From positions 1,426,001 through 1,490,000 of the forward strand of contig NZ_CP020469.1 in the NCBI RefSeq assembly GCF_003031405.1: a stretch of DNA of 64,000 bases, read 5' to 3'. Made by a program: the position numbers and the translations under genes. Shown piece by piece: positions 18,256 through 28,135 of this stretch. Origin of the DNA: Halomonas sp. 'Soap Lake #6'. GTDB taxonomy: Bacteria > Pseudomonadota > Gammaproteobacteria > Pseudomonadales > Halomonadaceae. The notes under the pieces are model-generated. The model did no database searches. It saw only the letters and a program-made list of their open reading frames with translations, and was not told the origin of the DNA. Positions within the stretch are counted from its first letter, which is position 1, and the number at the start of each line of letters is the position of its first letter.

Positions 18256-19348
18256 AACCGGTCTCCACCAAGTATTCGTCGATATAGAGGCTTATATGCT
18301 GAATGGGGAATTCCGCAAACGCGTTGCTGCCCAACGGGGCATGCCCTTCGGGAAGGCGCGCTTTGAATAGCTGGCCTGCTAATGTGAAGCTCAGCAACGA
18401 GTAAGTCCCCAGGTCCTGGAGAGCAACGATCTGTATAGGCAGGGCATTGCGCGATGGGGTGTCGGACACCACGATAAATTCAGGGCGGATACCAAGTTTG
18501 ATATTGCTAGACGATGCTGTGGCCACTTGCTGGGTTATCGCACTCTCAACGGGTAATGACTGATCACCAAACATAACGCTCCCAGCTTGGTGAGAGACCT
18601 CCATGAAGTTCATGCCGGGGCTACCAATGAAGTAGCCAACAAAGGTGTGAGCCGGTTTTTCAAATAGCTCGCGGGGAGTGCCAAATTGCACCACTTGGCC
18701 GTCATACATCACCGCTATTTTGTCAGCGAAGGTAGAGGCCTCAAGCTGATCATGGGTGACATAGATCATCGTGATATTGAAGCGCTCATGAATCTCTTTG
18801 AGCTTGCGGCGTAGTTTCCACTTGAGCTGTGGATCTATCACCGTAAGTGGTTCGTCAAATAGAATCGCTGAAACATCGTCACGTACTAAGCCACGGCCCA
18901 TGGATACTTTCTGCTTTTCATCGGCGGTGAGGTTTTTGGCTTTGCGTGACAGTAGGGGGGTCAACTCAAGAATATCTGCGACTTCCCGAACTTTGGTGTC
19001 TAGACGATATTCAGGAGTGTTCATGTTGCGTAGGGGGAAAGCTAAGTTGTCGTACACCGTCATGGTGTCGTAGATGACAGGGAACTGAAACACCTGCGCG
19101 ATATTGCGCTCTTCAGGGGGGAGTTCGTTAACCCGTTGGCCATCAAATAAGACATCACCCTCTGAAGGTTCAAGCAACCCCGAAATAATATTTAGTAGCG
19201 TTGACTTACCGCAGCCTGATGGACCAAGCAACGCATACGCCCCCCCTTGGTGCCACACATGATCCATCTGGCGAATGGCGTAGTCGCCGTGGCTGGCTGG
19301 GGTTTTGCTATAACTATGGGCAAGCCCTTTTAGGGTGATTTCAGCCAT
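18248..19348 (-). CDS. glpT: Glycerol ABC transporter ATPase subunit (degenerate signature motif)
   Basis: A 366-residue MalK-type ATPase. ATG 19346-19348 is preferred because GGAGGTG lies upstream and the start overlaps glpS by 8 bases; a longer frame to 19408 has no homology support. Walker A is LLGPSGCGKSTL, Walker B is ILFDEPL, and the switch region VTHD is intact. The ABC signature LSGGQ is replaced by LTADEKQ. The C-terminal third is a TOBE-like regulatory domain. It would pair with GlpS to power import of glycerol. Confidence 0.9.
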   Translation of the reverse strand: MAEITLKGLAHSYSKTPASHGDYAIRQMDHVWHQGGAYALLGPSGCGKSTLLNIISGLLEPSEGDVLFDGQRVNELPPEERNIAQVFQFPVIYDTMTVYDNLAFPLRNMNTPEYRLDTKVREVADILELTPLLSRKAKNLTADEKQKVSMGRGLVRDDVSAILFDEPLTVIDPQLKWKLRRKLKEIHERFNITMIYVTHDQLEASTFADKIAVMYDGQVVQFGTPRELFEKPAHTFVGYFIGSPGMNFMEVSHQAGSVMFGDQSLPVESAITQQVATASSSNIKLGIRPEFIVVSDTPSRNALPIQIVALQDLGTYSLLSFTLAGQLFKARLPEGHAPLGSNAFAEFPIQHISLYIDEYLVETGYE

Positions 19349-20438
19349 GGGCAGCACCTCCTTGACTGGCAGGCACATGCACAGTGCTACCTTGCTTATC
19401 GAAGGCATAAAGCTGGTGGCTGGGAAAGTAGATCTTAATAGGATCGTTAACGCTAAATGTGTGAATTCCCGCTAAGTGAAGTACAAGCGGAAAACTTTCA
19501 TGCCTAACATGCAAAAAGGTTTCAGAACCACTTATTTCAGCAACATCGACGTTGACTGGCAGCTCAATATCGCCAGGTGATTTCGGCGAAAGGCTAATAT
19601 GTGATGCACGGACGCCAAAGTCATACGCTCCTTCTGCCAAGCTCTGTAAACCACTATCACAGGGGAAGCTTAAAGACGAGTCGAAGGAGATAGCTGCTGC
19701 ATTCAGTGTTCCTGGCACAATATTGATGGGAGGCTCTGAGAACATTTCTGCACTATGGCGACTCTTAGGAATACGATAAACCTGGTCGGTGGGGCCGTAT
19801 TGCAGCAGCTTGCCTTCGTGCAGCACCGCTGTATTGCCGCCGAGTGCCAGCGCTTCGTTCGGCTCTGTGGTGGCGTAAACTGCAATGCAATTACGTGCTT
19901 TAAATAGCTCGCGCAGCTCGTCACGCAGCTCCTCACGCAGCTTGTAGTCTAGGTTTACTAATGGTTCATCGAACAGGATGAGGTCGGCGTCTTTGACTAG
20001 GGCGCGGCCCATAGCAGTACGTTGCTGTTGCCCGCCCGATAACTCTTGTGGGTAACGGTCGAGTAAATGCTCAATGTGGAGCATTTCAGCAATTTGTCCT
20101 ACACGCTGTGCAATCTCCTTTTTCGGTGCTTTCGCAAGCTTGAGAGGCGAGGCGATATTATCTCGCACGGTGAGGCTTGGGTAGTTGATGAACTGCTGAT
20201 ACACCATTGAGACGTTTCGCTTTCGTACGGAAACACCGGTGACATCTTTGCCATCCATAAAAATTTTGCCCTGTGAAGGCTGTTCCAAGCCTGCCATTAA
20301 GCGCATTAGCGTAGTTTTTCCCGCTAGTGTGCGTCCCAATAGCACGTTGAAGGAACCCGGCTCAAGCGAAAGGTCAACCCCACTTATATGGGGTACCCCG
20401 CCAACGACGTGGTCGATATTTTGCAAGTGTAAGGACAT
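19341..20438 (-). CDS. glpS: Glycerol ABC transporter ATPase subunit (intact signature, no switch His)
   Basis: A 365-residue MalK-type ATPase, first gene of the importer operon. Walker A reads LLGRTLAGKTTLM, the signature LSGGQQQR is intact, and Walker B is ILFDEPLVNLD. The switch histidine of the usual VTHD is missing: the region reads YATTEPNEALAL. GlpS and GlpT thus carry complementary losses. A TOBE-type domain fills about 240-350. The promoter region upstream (20439-20926) holds a GlpR-like operator. Confidence 0.9.
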   Translation of the reverse strand: MSLHLQNIDHVVGGVPHISGVDLSLEPGSFNVLLGRTLAGKTTLMRLMAGLEQPSQGKIFMDGKDVTGVSVRKRNVSMVYQQFINYPSLTVRDNIASPLKLAKAPKKEIAQRVGQIAEMLHIEHLLDRYPQELSGGQQQRTAMGRALVKDADLILFDEPLVNLDYKLREELRDELRELFKARNCIAVYATTEPNEALALGGNTAVLHEGKLLQYGPTDQVYRIPKSRHSAEMFSEPPINIVPGTLNAAAISFDSSLSFPCDSGLQSLAEGAYDFGVRASHISLSPKSPGDIELPVNVDVAEISGSETFLHVRHESFPLVLHLAGIHTFSVNDPIKIYFPSHQLYAFDKQGSTVHVPASQGGAAHG

Positions 20439-20926
20439 GCCGATCTCGCTAGCGTCATTGTTATTGGATAAAAGCTGCTGATGAATCGCGTGTATAAACG
20501 GTTATTGTCAATCGCAGCGAAAGTAGGAGACCAAGTGGTGGTGTCCTGCCATGGTGCTGCCATTTAGCGTTTATTGGTTTTGAACGGTGTTCGTTTGTTT
20601 TCAATAACGAAAGGCTAGTTGATCACTTTCGAACTCGCAACGCTTTTTTTTCGATTCTTATACGCTTTTAGGCGTAAGCGAGCTCAATGCCGGGTATGTG
20701 AAAATAATATGACTGTGAAATGAAGCCTGGATAGGGCAGAAAACATAGATAACATAGGCAGGTAGGAAAGTACTGGCAGGCAGAGAGTAGAGCAAGAGGT
20801 CTCTAGTGAAGGCTGCTTTGATCAAAGTGCTCCTAACGCAAAGCGCTTCTGAAACAAAGCGCTCAGACAATGTGTTTTATAGAGGGGACTTGGCGTGCTT
20901 TTTTTCGTTTTAGAAAGTTTTGATAT
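20439..20926. other. Promoter region of the glpSTPQUV-D operon
   Basis: No convincing gene lies in this 490-bp gap; a 70-codon - strand frame at 20658-20870 has no ribosome site or homology that I recognise. The glpS-proximal 200 bases are AT-rich and hold the GlpR-like operator at 20600. The remainder leads to the fadE terminator. Confidence 0.6.
20590..20611. promoter_or_regulatory. GlpR operator candidate upstream of glpS
   Basis: TTCAATAACGAA at 20600-20611 matches the E. coli GlpR core TTCGWTAWCGAA in 11 of 12 positions. It overlaps an inverted repeat TTCGTT (20590-20595) and AACGAA (20606-20611). The site is about 160 bases upstream of glpS. Confidence 0.5.
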
Positions 20927-20954
20927 AAAAAAACCGGCCTCAGAAGGCCGGTTT
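20927..20954 (-). terminator. Rho-independent terminator of fadE
   Basis: Read on the - strand, a perfect 10-bp stem (AAACCGGCCT paired with AGGCCGGTTT) with a 4-base loop is followed by seven T. It lies 17 bases after the fadE stop codon. Confidence 0.92.
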
Positions 20955-20970
20955 GTTGCTTACTAGCGGA

Positions 20971-23457
20971 TTACTTGATGCCAGCTTCCTCAGAGGTCGG
21001 CTTGGCAACGGGCTTTACGTTGTGATCAATCAGGGTTGATTTATCTGTCGCAAAAGCATCGTAAGCGAAGTCATCTACTGTCAACATTTCAAGCACTTCA
21101 GCCTCAAAGGTGCGCATGAATTGGGCATCTTCTTCGCTAATTAGGCCTTTTTCCAGGCCAGCTTCTACACGTGCTTCTGGGTGTAGCGCGGTCTGTGGCA
21201 ACTCGCCTTTGGCATAGGCTTTATTGACGGTGCGGTAGATTTTTTCTGCGTGCTCGTACTCTACCAGCAGGGCGTTGTAGCGGGCCAGTGGATTACGCTG
21301 CTCGCCGTCATCTTTATCCCAGGTATTAACAAGCAGTTTGGTACGCAGAGCACTATGGCTAGAGACGCGTTGTGCAATATCTCGTGCTAAGTCGTCATGT
21401 GGCTTATCCCAACGGCGACCGGTGGGCATGGTAATAGCATTCAGTACTTTACCCAGGGCACGATTTGGCAAGTTATCGAAAATTTCAACAAACGCCTGTT
21501 CAGCACGATGGAGCAAGAAGCGGCAGCTGTAATGCAACAGTGCTTCTTCGCCCTCTACTTTGTCACCTTCTTTCCACTGCTTGAGCACCATGGATGCCAA
21601 GTAGAGGTTGGAAAGCACGTCGCCCAGGCGGGCAGAGAGCATCTCACGCTTTTTAAGCTCAGAACCAAGACTTGCCATGGCTGCGTCGGCACATAGTCCA
21701 AAGCTAGCGGAGAGCCGGGCAATATCCTGCGCATAGATGGCGGCGGGCCCATCGAAAGGAACACTGGCTTTACCCAAACCAAGCCCTAAGGTGAAGGCGC
21801 GCGCAGCATTGCCGAAGATAAGCCCTGCATGGCCAAAGAAGGCCTTATCAAACGCTTTAATATCGTTAGCATCCTTCGCTGCTAGCTCTTCAAGCACGTA
21901 AGGATGGCAGCGAATCGCGCCCTGACCAAAGATCATCAGGTTGCGGGTCATGATGTTGGCGCCTTCCACTGTGATCGCTACTGGGTTGGCACTGTAGCCG
22001 ATGCCCAGATAGTTACGCGGCCCCAGAGTCACCGCTTTACCACCGTGTACATCCATCGCATCGCTTAGCAGTACGCGTTGGAATTCGGTTAACTGGCTTT
22101 TCAAAATGGCTGAAGGAACGGCTGGTTTCTCACCATGGTCAATCAGGTTAGCGGTTTGATAAACAGTGGCTGCAGAGATGTAAGCCAGCGAGGCCATGCG
22201 GGCTAATGGCTCTTGGACACCTTCCATTTCAGCTACGGGCACGTTGAACTGACGGCGTACACGGGTGAAACCACCGCTCCAGCCCAGCGCGTAACGGGCG
22301 GTGCCGGTAGCACCGGATGGCAGGGTAATGCAGCGACCAATGGAGAGACACTCCACCAGCATTCTCCAGCCTTGGCCGATCATATCGGGGCCACCGATAA
22401 TGGTATCCAGCGGTACAAAGACATCGTTGCCTTTTATCGGGCCGTTCATGAACGGGCTGCCGATGGGGTGATGGCGACGACCGATCTCCATGCCTTGGGT
22501 ATCGCGGGGAATGAGCGCCAGAGTAATACCGCGGTCTTCCTCGTCACCCAGTAGCTTTTCAGGGTCAAATAGGCGGAACGCTAAGCCAACAACGGTCGCG
22601 ATAGGCGCCAACGTGATCCAGCGTTTTTCGAAGTTAAGGCGTAAACCTAATACTTCCTCGCCATTAACAACCTGTTTGCAGACCACACCGGTATCTGGCA
22701 GCGACGTGGCATCAGAGCCAGCGCGAGGACCTGTTAAGCCAAAGCAGGGAATTTCACGACCATCTGCCAAGCGGGGTAGGTAGTGATCTTTTTGCTCTTG
22801 AGTACCATATTTAAGCAGTAGTTCGCCTGGGCCAAGCGAGTTAGGTACGCCTACGGTGACCATCAGGGTTTCGTTGGCAGACAGTTTCTGTAGCACCATG
22901 GACTGCGCTTTGGCGGAGAAGCCAAGGCCACCGTACTCTTTCGGAATAATCATCCCGAAGAAGCCCTCTTTCTTCAGGAAATCCCAAAGTTCCTGGGGCA
23001 AGTCGGCGCGCTCTTTAGCAATATCCCAGGCATTGCACATGCCAGCGGCTTTGGCGCACTGGTTATCTAAAAAGGCTTGCTCATCTTCGCGTAGGCCGTC
23101 GTCTTTAAAGTTGAGCAGCTTATTCCACTGGGGCTTGCCCGAAAAAAGCTCGCCATCCCATGAAACGCTGCCTGCTTCCAATGCAGTACGTTCGGTGGCT
23201 GATACTTTTGGCGCAACCTTTTTAAAGATGGCAAAGATACGTGGCGTTAACCACTTACTGCGTAAGGCGGGCAAGCCCGCAGCAGCTACCACGAGTGCGC
23301 CAATTAACAGCAGTATGCCGGTGAAAGAAGCGCCGAATAGCACGCCTGCCAGGCCGAGAACACCGAGGACAGCAAGCGCTGGTATAGCGCCTGCTTCTCG
23401 GCGCATTACGATGAGCAAGCCAACAATGGCGAGCACGATAAGCAGTAGGGGTAGCAT
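20971..23457 (-). CDS. fadE: Acyl-CoA dehydrogenase, FadE type
   Basis: An 828-residue protein close in length to E. coli FadE (814). The N-terminus has two or three hydrophobic segments (about 1-70, starting LPLLLIVLAIVGLLIVM), so it is likely anchored to the inner membrane. The acyl-CoA dehydrogenase core follows from about 120, with IPKEYGGLGFSAKAQSMVLQ and GLTGPRAGSDATSLPDTG at the FAD/substrate region. DUF1974 forms the C-terminal part (about 540-820). It performs the first oxidation step of fatty acid beta-oxidation. No neighbour belongs to the same pathway. Confidence 0.95.
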   Translation of the reverse strand: MLPLLLIVLAIVGLLIVMRREAGAIPALAVLGVLGLAGVLFGASFTGILLLIGALVVAAAGLPALRSKWLTPRIFAIFKKVAPKVSATERTALEAGSVSWDGELFSGKPQWNKLLNFKDDGLREDEQAFLDNQCAKAAGMCNAWDIAKERADLPQELWDFLKKEGFFGMIIPKEYGGLGFSAKAQSMVLQKLSANETLMVTVGVPNSLGPGELLLKYGTQEQKDHYLPRLADGREIPCFGLTGPRAGSDATSLPDTGVVCKQVVNGEEVLGLRLNFEKRWITLAPIATVVGLAFRLFDPEKLLGDEEDRGITLALIPRDTQGMEIGRRHHPIGSPFMNGPIKGNDVFVPLDTIIGGPDMIGQGWRMLVECLSIGRCITLPSGATGTARYALGWSGGFTRVRRQFNVPVAEMEGVQEPLARMASLAYISAATVYQTANLIDHGEKPAVPSAILKSQLTEFQRVLLSDAMDVHGGKAVTLGPRNYLGIGYSANPVAITVEGANIMTRNLMIFGQGAIRCHPYVLEELAAKDANDIKAFDKAFFGHAGLIFGNAARAFTLGLGLGKASVPFDGPAAIYAQDIARLSASFGLCADAAMASLGSELKKREMLSARLGDVLSNLYLASMVLKQWKEGDKVEGEEALLHYSCRFLLHRAEQAFVEIFDNLPNRALGKVLNAITMPTGRRWDKPHDDLARDIAQRVSSHSALRTKLLVNTWDKDDGEQRNPLARYNALLVEYEHAEKIYRTVNKAYAKGELPQTALHPEARVEAGLEKGLISEEDAQFMRTFEAEVLEMLTVDDFAYDAFATDKSTLIDHNVKPVAKPTSEEAGIK

Positions 23458-23814
23458 ATAACCTCTCCGTGAGTTGATCGTTCGTGTTTTGTTAGTTACT
23501 TAAGCATTTAAACGATTGTTTGAATTTTGGCAGATGCACGCTACTTAGCGCAAGCTTTTCGCTCATTAGCCGGTTGCTTTCAATGTTTTCTCCGTCTACC
23601 TCCTTTGACGACTCTTCTAGGCCTTGTTTTAAGCTCTTTGCTAAGTTTTTTTCACAGTCTTGTGCTTAATCGTGAATCTTGTAATCCTGAGTTCATAGAA
23701 TAACTGTAGCGTATTGGGGTAGGGGATGTGCTCTGCACCAGTAACAAGGCAGAAAAAAACGCCACAGCAGTAGTACGCTGTAGCGTTTTTTTTGGAGGGG
23801 CTGCAAAGGGAAGC
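23458..23814. other. Intergenic region between fadE and betA
   Basis: The 357 bases hold the fadE promoter region (fadE starts at 23457) and the betA terminator at 23753-23793. No gene or repeat was seen. Confidence 0.6.
23753..23793. terminator. Bidirectional rho-independent terminator after betA
   Basis: A stem of AACGC, one mismatch, ACAGC pairs with GCTGT and GCGTT across an 8-base loop. It has an A-run on its left and an eight-T run on its right, so it can work on both strands. It lies just after the betA stop. Confidence 0.88.
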
Positions 23815-25488
23815 TTATAGATGCTTTGCAGGTGCACCGTTAGCAATGTAGTAATCAACATTGGCCCTGGGTAAGGGATCACGACCACGAATGCGGTCAG
23901 CGATTTTTTCCGCCAGCATAATGGTTGGTGCGTTCAAGTTGCCGGTAGGAATAACGGGGAATAGCGACGCATCAACAACCCGTAACCCTTCAAGGCCATG
24001 CACACGGCCTTGGCCATCAGTGACGGCCATCTCATCTTCGCCCATACGACAGCTGCCGCAGGGGTGGTAGGCGGTTTCTGCGTGCTGTTTGACAAAGTTG
24101 TCGAGCTCTTGGTCGCTTTGTACGTCGGGGCCAGGTGATACCTCGCGGCCACGATATTTATCAAAGGCGGGCTGAGCGATGATCTCGCGGGTTAAGCGAA
24201 TGGCATCCCGAAACTCTTGCCAATCTTTTTCTTTCGCCATGTAGTTAAACAGGATACTGGGTGCCGCATGCGGGTCTTTCGATGTTAGGCGAATACGCCC
24301 ACGGCTTTCAGAACGCATAGAGCCAACGTGAGCTTGAAAGCCGTGGGCTTGCACCGCACTTTTGCCGTTGTAACTAATCGCGATAGGTAGGAAGTGGTAC
24401 TGTAGATTCGGCCACTCTTCTGCGTCACTACTGCGGATAAAACCGCAGGATTCGAATTGGTTGCTGGCGCCTATACCAGTGCCTTTAAATAACCACTCGG
24501 CACCAATTTTGGGCTGGTTGTACCATTTAAGTGCCGGGTAGAGTGAAATTGGCTCTTTGCATTCGTACTGAATGTACATTTCCAGGTGGTCTTGCAGGTT
24601 CTCACCTACACCGGGCAGTTCATGAACGACAGAGATGCCTAGCTCCTTGAGCCATTCTGGATTACCCACCCCAGAGCGTTGGAGGATTTGCGGTGAGGCA
24701 ATAGCACCGCCGCACAGCACTATTTCGCGGCGGGCGCGAGCTTGCTGTATCTGACCTTTTTGCTCATAACGCACACCGATGGCCCGTTTTCCATCGAACT
24801 CAATCACGTCAGTGACTGCGTGGGTTTCGATGGTCAAGTTACTACGCTGCTTGGCAGTATCCAGATAGCCGCGAGCAGTGGAGGCACGGCGGCCCTTGGG
24901 CGTGACGAAGCGGTCCATGGGCCCAAAGCCCTCTTGCTGGTAGCCGTTGACGTCTTCGGTTTCCGGATAGCCTGCTTGTTTGCCTGCTTCGATAAAGGTG
25001 CGATAAAGAGGGTTATTACCCGCCTTTGGGGTGGTCACGCTGACTGGGCCATCACCACCATGATAGTCGTTTGGGCCAATATCGCGTGTTTCGGATTTTT
25101 TGAAGTAGGGTAGGCAGCTTAGATAATCCCACTCCTCAAGGCCTGGCTGCTTGGCCCAGTTATCGTAGTCCAGCGCGTTGCCACGGATATAGCACATGCC
25201 ATTGATTAGCGAGGAGCCACCCAGGCCTTTGCCGCGCCCACACTCCATGCGGCGACCATCCATATGCGGTTCGGGGTCAGTTTCAAACGCCCAATTATAG
25301 CGTTTACCCTGTAGCGGATAGGCTAGGGCTGCTGGCATTTGAGTGCGAAAATCAAAGCGATAATCAGGGCCGCCGGCTTCTAGCAGCAGCACGCTGATAT
25401 CGCTGTCTTCGGTCAGGCGGGTGGCCAGCACGTTACCTGCTGAGCCAGCGCCGATAATGATGTAATCAAATTCACGTGCTTGAGACAT
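23815..25488 (-). CDS. betA: Choline dehydrogenase
   Basis: A 557-residue GMC oxidoreductase, the same length as E. coli BetA (556). The FAD-binding fold reads [18 protein letters not shown] (about 8-25). The GMC signatures [16 protein letters not shown] (about 89-104) and [15 protein letters not shown] (about 262-276) follow. The C-terminus has [10 protein letters not shown] with the catalytic His of the family. It oxidises choline to betaine aldehyde at the membrane. It is last in betI-betB-betA and is followed by a strong terminator. The product glycine betaine is an osmoprotectant. Confidence 0.96.
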   Translation of the reverse strand: MSQAREFDYIIIGAGSAGNVLATRLTEDSDISVLLLEAGGPDYRFDFRTQMPAALAYPLQGKRYNWAFETDPEPHMDGRRMECGRGKGLGGSSLINGMCYIRGNALDYDNWAKQPGLEEWDYLSCLPYFKKSETRDIGPNDYHGGDGPVSVTTPKAGNNPLYRTFIEAGKQAGYPETEDVNGYQQEGFGPMDRFVTPKGRRASTARGYLDTAKQRSNLTIETHAVTDVIEFDGKRAIGVRYEQKGQIQQARARREIVLCGGAIASPQILQRSGVGNPEWLKELGISVVHELPGVGENLQDHLEMYIQYECKEPISLYPALKWYNQPKIGAEWLFKGTGIGASNQFESCGFIRSSDAEEWPNLQYHFLPIAISYNGKSAVQAHGFQAHVGSMRSESRGRIRLTSKDPHAAPSILFNYMAKEKDWQEFRDAIRLTREIIAQPAFDKYRGREVSPGPDVQSDQELDNFVKQHAETAYHPCGSCRMGEDEMAVTDGQGRVHGLEGLRVVDASLFPVIPTGNLNAPTIMLAEKIADRIRGRDPLPRANVDYYIANGAPAKHL

Positions 25489-25566
25489 GGTGATTTACCG
25501 AGACTCTTGGAGAAGGAGGGGCTGGTAGGTGCATCCGCTTCAGGATTGAAATAAAACAGATTGAAA

Positions 25567-27036
25567 CTAAAACACCGACGCAAACGGCCCCATCTCGATC
25601 TGTACAGACTTGGTTTGGGTATAGTGGTTAAGTGTTTCGACGCCGTTTTCACGGCCAATACCGGACTCTTTGTAGCCACCCACCGGCATTTCAGAAGGGG
25701 ATTCTCCCCAGGTGTTAATCCAGCAGATACCTGCTTCCAACTGATGAATTACACGATGGGCGCGGTTCAGGCTTTCGCTGAATACACCTGCTGCCAAACC
25801 GTATTTGGTGTCATTGGCGCGACGAATAACTTCCTCTTCGTCGTTAAACGCCAGTACCGACATTACCGGGCCGAAGATCTCTTCTTTTACGATGCGCATA
25901 TCATCAGTGCAGTCGGTGAAGATGGTGGGAGCCGCCCAAGCGCCATCAGCCCAGCTACCGGTGTTCCAATCCTCACCACCAGCGAGTACCCGTGCTCCTT
26001 GCTCTTTGCCCAGGGCAATGTAAGAAAGGACTTTTTGCTGATGCTCAAAGCTTACCAATGGGCCAAAGTTAACGCTTGGGTCCATAGGATCGCCTGCCTT
26101 AATACGCTTAACGCGTTCGACCAGCTTGGCCTCAAAGGCTTCTTTAACGCTGTTCTCAACGAATACGCGGGTACCGTTAGTGCAGATCTGGCCGCTGGAG
26201 TAGAAGTTAGCCATCATGGCGGCGTCCGCAGCGCGATCAAGGTCGGCATCGGCAAACACGATAAGCGGTGACTTGCCACCTAACTCCATAGTGACGTCTT
26301 TTAATGTAGAGCCACCGGCGGCGGCCATGACTTTTTTGCCAGTACCAACTTCACCCGTAAACGAGACTTTGGCGATACCTTCGTGTTCTGTAAGCATTGC
26401 ACCTACGCGGCCGTCGCCTTGCACCACGTTAAAGACACCATTAGGTAGGCCCGCTTCAGTGAAAATTTCGGCCAGCTTAATCGCAGAGAGTGGCGTGACT
26501 TCACTAGGTTTAAAGACAATCGCGTTACCTGCAGCAAGGGCGGGAGCGGCTTTCCAGCAAGCAATTTGAATAGGGTAGTTCCAAGCGCCGATTGCGCCAA
26601 TCACGCCTAGCGGCTCGCGGCGAGTGTAAACAAACGAGCTATCACGCAGAGGGATTTGGCTCCCTTCAATCGCGGGTGCTAAACCCGCGTAGTATTCAAG
26701 CGCATCGGCACCGGTGACGATATCGACGCTAGCGGTTTCACTGATGGGCTTGCCTGTATTACGGGTTTCAAGTTCGGCAAGTTCGTCATTGCGTTCTCTT
26801 AATAGCGCAACGGCACGCAGCAGGATGCGCGAGCGCTCCATACCTGTCATTGCTGCCCACTCGCGTTGGCCGCATTTAGCAGCATCAACAGCGTTGTCGA
26901 CATCCTGCTGGCTAGCCTGGCCGATGGTAGCAAGCAGGCTGCCATCAAAAGGGTTGGTAACGGTAAAAGTTTCGCCGGAAGTGGCGTCTACCGGGCGACC
27001 ATTAATATAAAGGGGCTGTACGTCGTGAGCTGCCAT
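25567..27036 (-). CDS. betB: Betaine aldehyde dehydrogenase
   Basis: A 489-residue NAD(P)+-dependent aldehyde dehydrogenase (E. coli BetB has 490). The catalytic Glu lies in [14 protein letters not shown] (around 250) and the catalytic Cys in [17 protein letters not shown] (around 285). The Rossmann segment is [21 protein letters not shown] stands before the ATG. It oxidises betaine aldehyde to glycine betaine, completing the pathway begun by BetA. It lies 78 bases upstream of betA and 30 bases downstream of betI. Confidence 0.96.
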   Translation of the reverse strand: MAAHDVQPLYINGRPVDATSGETFTVTNPFDGSLLATIGQASQQDVDNAVDAAKCGQREWAAMTGMERSRILLRAVALLRERNDELAELETRNTGKPISETASVDIVTGADALEYYAGLAPAIEGSQIPLRDSSFVYTRREPLGVIGAIGAWNYPIQIACWKAAPALAAGNAIVFKPSEVTPLSAIKLAEIFTEAGLPNGVFNVVQGDGRVGAMLTEHEGIAKVSFTGEVGTGKKVMAAAGGSTLKDVTMELGGKSPLIVFADADLDRAADAAMMANFYSSGQICTNGTRVFVENSVKEAFEAKLVERVKRIKAGDPMDPSVNFGPLVSFEHQQKVLSYIALGKEQGARVLAGGEDWNTGSWADGAWAAPTIFTDCTDDMRIVKEEIFGPVMSVLAFNDEEEVIRRANDTKYGLAAGVFSESLNRAHRVIHQLEAGICWINTWGESPSEMPVGGYKESGIGRENGVETLNHYTQTKSVQIEMGPFASVF

Positions 27037-27046
27037 GTTGGTCTCC

Positions 27047-27086
27047 TTAGTGGATGTCGGTAGTACTTAGTGGATATCGGTAGTAG
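27047..27086. repeat. 20-bp tandem duplication across the end of betI
   Basis: Two adjacent 20-base units (27047-27066 and 27067-27086) differ at two positions. The second contains the last codons and stop of betI; the first lies between betI and betB and overlaps the betB ribosome-binding region. It looks like a recent slippage duplication. Confidence 0.85.
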
Positions 27087-27690
27087 ATGCTTCTTCTAGG
27101 CATCCGTGATGTGTCAGTAACTGATTGAGATAGGTATGTGCAAGATGGCGCGCCTCTGCTGCATCGAGACCTTCTGGTGTCAGTGCCCCGCGTAGCCATA
27201 GACCATCAATCATTGCGGCTAACCCTCGCGCCGCGTTGCGGGCGTCATGACGAGGCATAACACGTTGGAACTGATGGCATAAATTGACGTACAGTCGGCG
27301 GTCGTTAACGTATTGCAGGCGCTGAAGCATGGGCTTATGCATGCTGCTAGCCCAGAAAGCAAGCCAGGTTTTTGCCGCGGGGCCGGTTACTTGTGTTCGG
27401 TCAAAATTGCCTTCGATGATTGCCCCGATATGGGCGCGTGGCGAATTATCTTCGAGGGCGTGGCGGCGGGCTGATACGGCGTCACTAAGATCCGTTAGAA
27501 TTTGGCGCATAGTGGCTTCCAGCAGGCCATCCTTGCCTCCAAAGTAGTGGCTTATAATGCCTGCCGACACACCTGCATGGCGTGCAATACGCATTACGGT
27601 CGCTTCGGCGAGGCCAACCTCGTCAATGGCCGCCATGGTGGCCTTGATTAACTGCTGGCGGCGTATTGGTTCCATTCCCACCTTAGGCAC
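27067..27690 (-). CDS. betI: TetR-family repressor of choline genes
   Basis: A 207-residue TetR-type regulator, slightly longer than E. coli BetI (195). The N-terminus MPKVGMEPIRRQQLIKAT is close to the known BetI start. The helix-turn-helix is TVMRIARHAGVSAGIISHYFGGKDGL (about 31-56). The C-terminal ligand domain contains WLAFWASSMHKP. It represses the bet operon until choline is present. It is the first gene of the operon, and a perfect palindrome lies about 95 bases upstream. Confidence 0.95.
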   Translation of the reverse strand: MPKVGMEPIRRQQLIKATMAAIDEVGLAEATVMRIARHAGVSAGIISHYFGGKDGLLEATMRQILTDLSDAVSARRHALEDNSPRAHIGAIIEGNFDRTQVTGPAAKTWLAFWASSMHKPMLQRLQYVNDRRLYVNLCHQFQRVMPRHDARNAARGLAAMIDGLWLRGALTPEGLDAAEARHLAHTYLNQLLTHHGCLEEASTTDIH

Positions 27691-27780
27691 AGCTATCTCC
27701 TAATGACGTTGAATGCCCTTCAGTACTGAGTATCGAAAAAGTATCATTGGGCATCATTGTGATCGGTTAATGATGGCACT

Positions 27781-27808
27781 TTTTTATTGAACGTTCAATC
27801 AATAAAAA
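27781..27808. promoter_or_regulatory. BetI operator candidate
   Basis: Perfect 10-bp arms TTTTTATTGA and TCAATAAAAA are separated by 8 bases. Inside lies a further perfect 14-bp palindrome (ATTGAACGTTCAAT, 27786-27799). The place upstream of betI and the symmetry fit a TetR-family operator overlapping the bet promoter. Confidence 0.6.
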
Positions 27809-27970
27809 GTTCACCAATATCTCTGCCTGTTCCTCTTGGCAAGTTCTTCTAGGGGGGCTTGTAATTTAAGTAAGCCCTTTAAGTAAGCCTTTAAAGTCAG
27901 TTCTGTTAAGCAAGGGGCCTGAAAAGGCTGGCGTTCAAATAACAGGCCGTGATTGCTCACCCATTCGGGC

Positions 27971-28012
27971 TTGCCTTTTGCATCTAATATAGGCATACTC
28001 TGCACCCGCTGA
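27971..28012 (+). promoter_or_regulatory. Promoter of tRNA-Met
   Basis: TTGCCT (27971-27976) and CATACT (27994-27999) are spaced by 17 bases. They are followed by a GC-rich GCACCCGC discriminator, typical of stringently controlled stable-RNA promoters. A 64-codon - strand frame across this place is probably spurious. Confidence 0.5.
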
Positions 28013-28021
28013 TGCCGAAAA

Positions 28022-28098
28022 GGCTACGTAGCTCAGCTGGTTAGAGCACATCACTCATAATGATGGGGTCCCCTGTTCAAATCAGGGCGTAGCCACCA
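28022..28098 (+). tRNA. tRNA-Met (CAT), elongator
   Basis: A full cloverleaf can be folded. The acceptor stem is GGCTACG with CGTAGCC, the D arm is GCTC/GAGC, and the anticodon stem is CATCA/TGATG with CAT at 28056-28058. The T loop is GTTCAAATC, and CCA is encoded. The 5' G-C pair distinguishes it from initiator tRNA. Confidence 0.96.
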
Positions 28099-28135
28099 AT
28101 CAGCACCAATACGCTTACTTAATGCGTATGACTAC

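Noticed and set aside
20658..20870. 70-codon frame upstream of glpS on the - strand
   Set aside because: It has no ribosome site and no motif and lies in promoter DNA.
27811..28005. 64-codon frame on the - strand between betI and tRNA-Met
   Set aside because: It starts with GTG, lacks a ribosome site, has no family resemblance and lies across the tRNA promoter.
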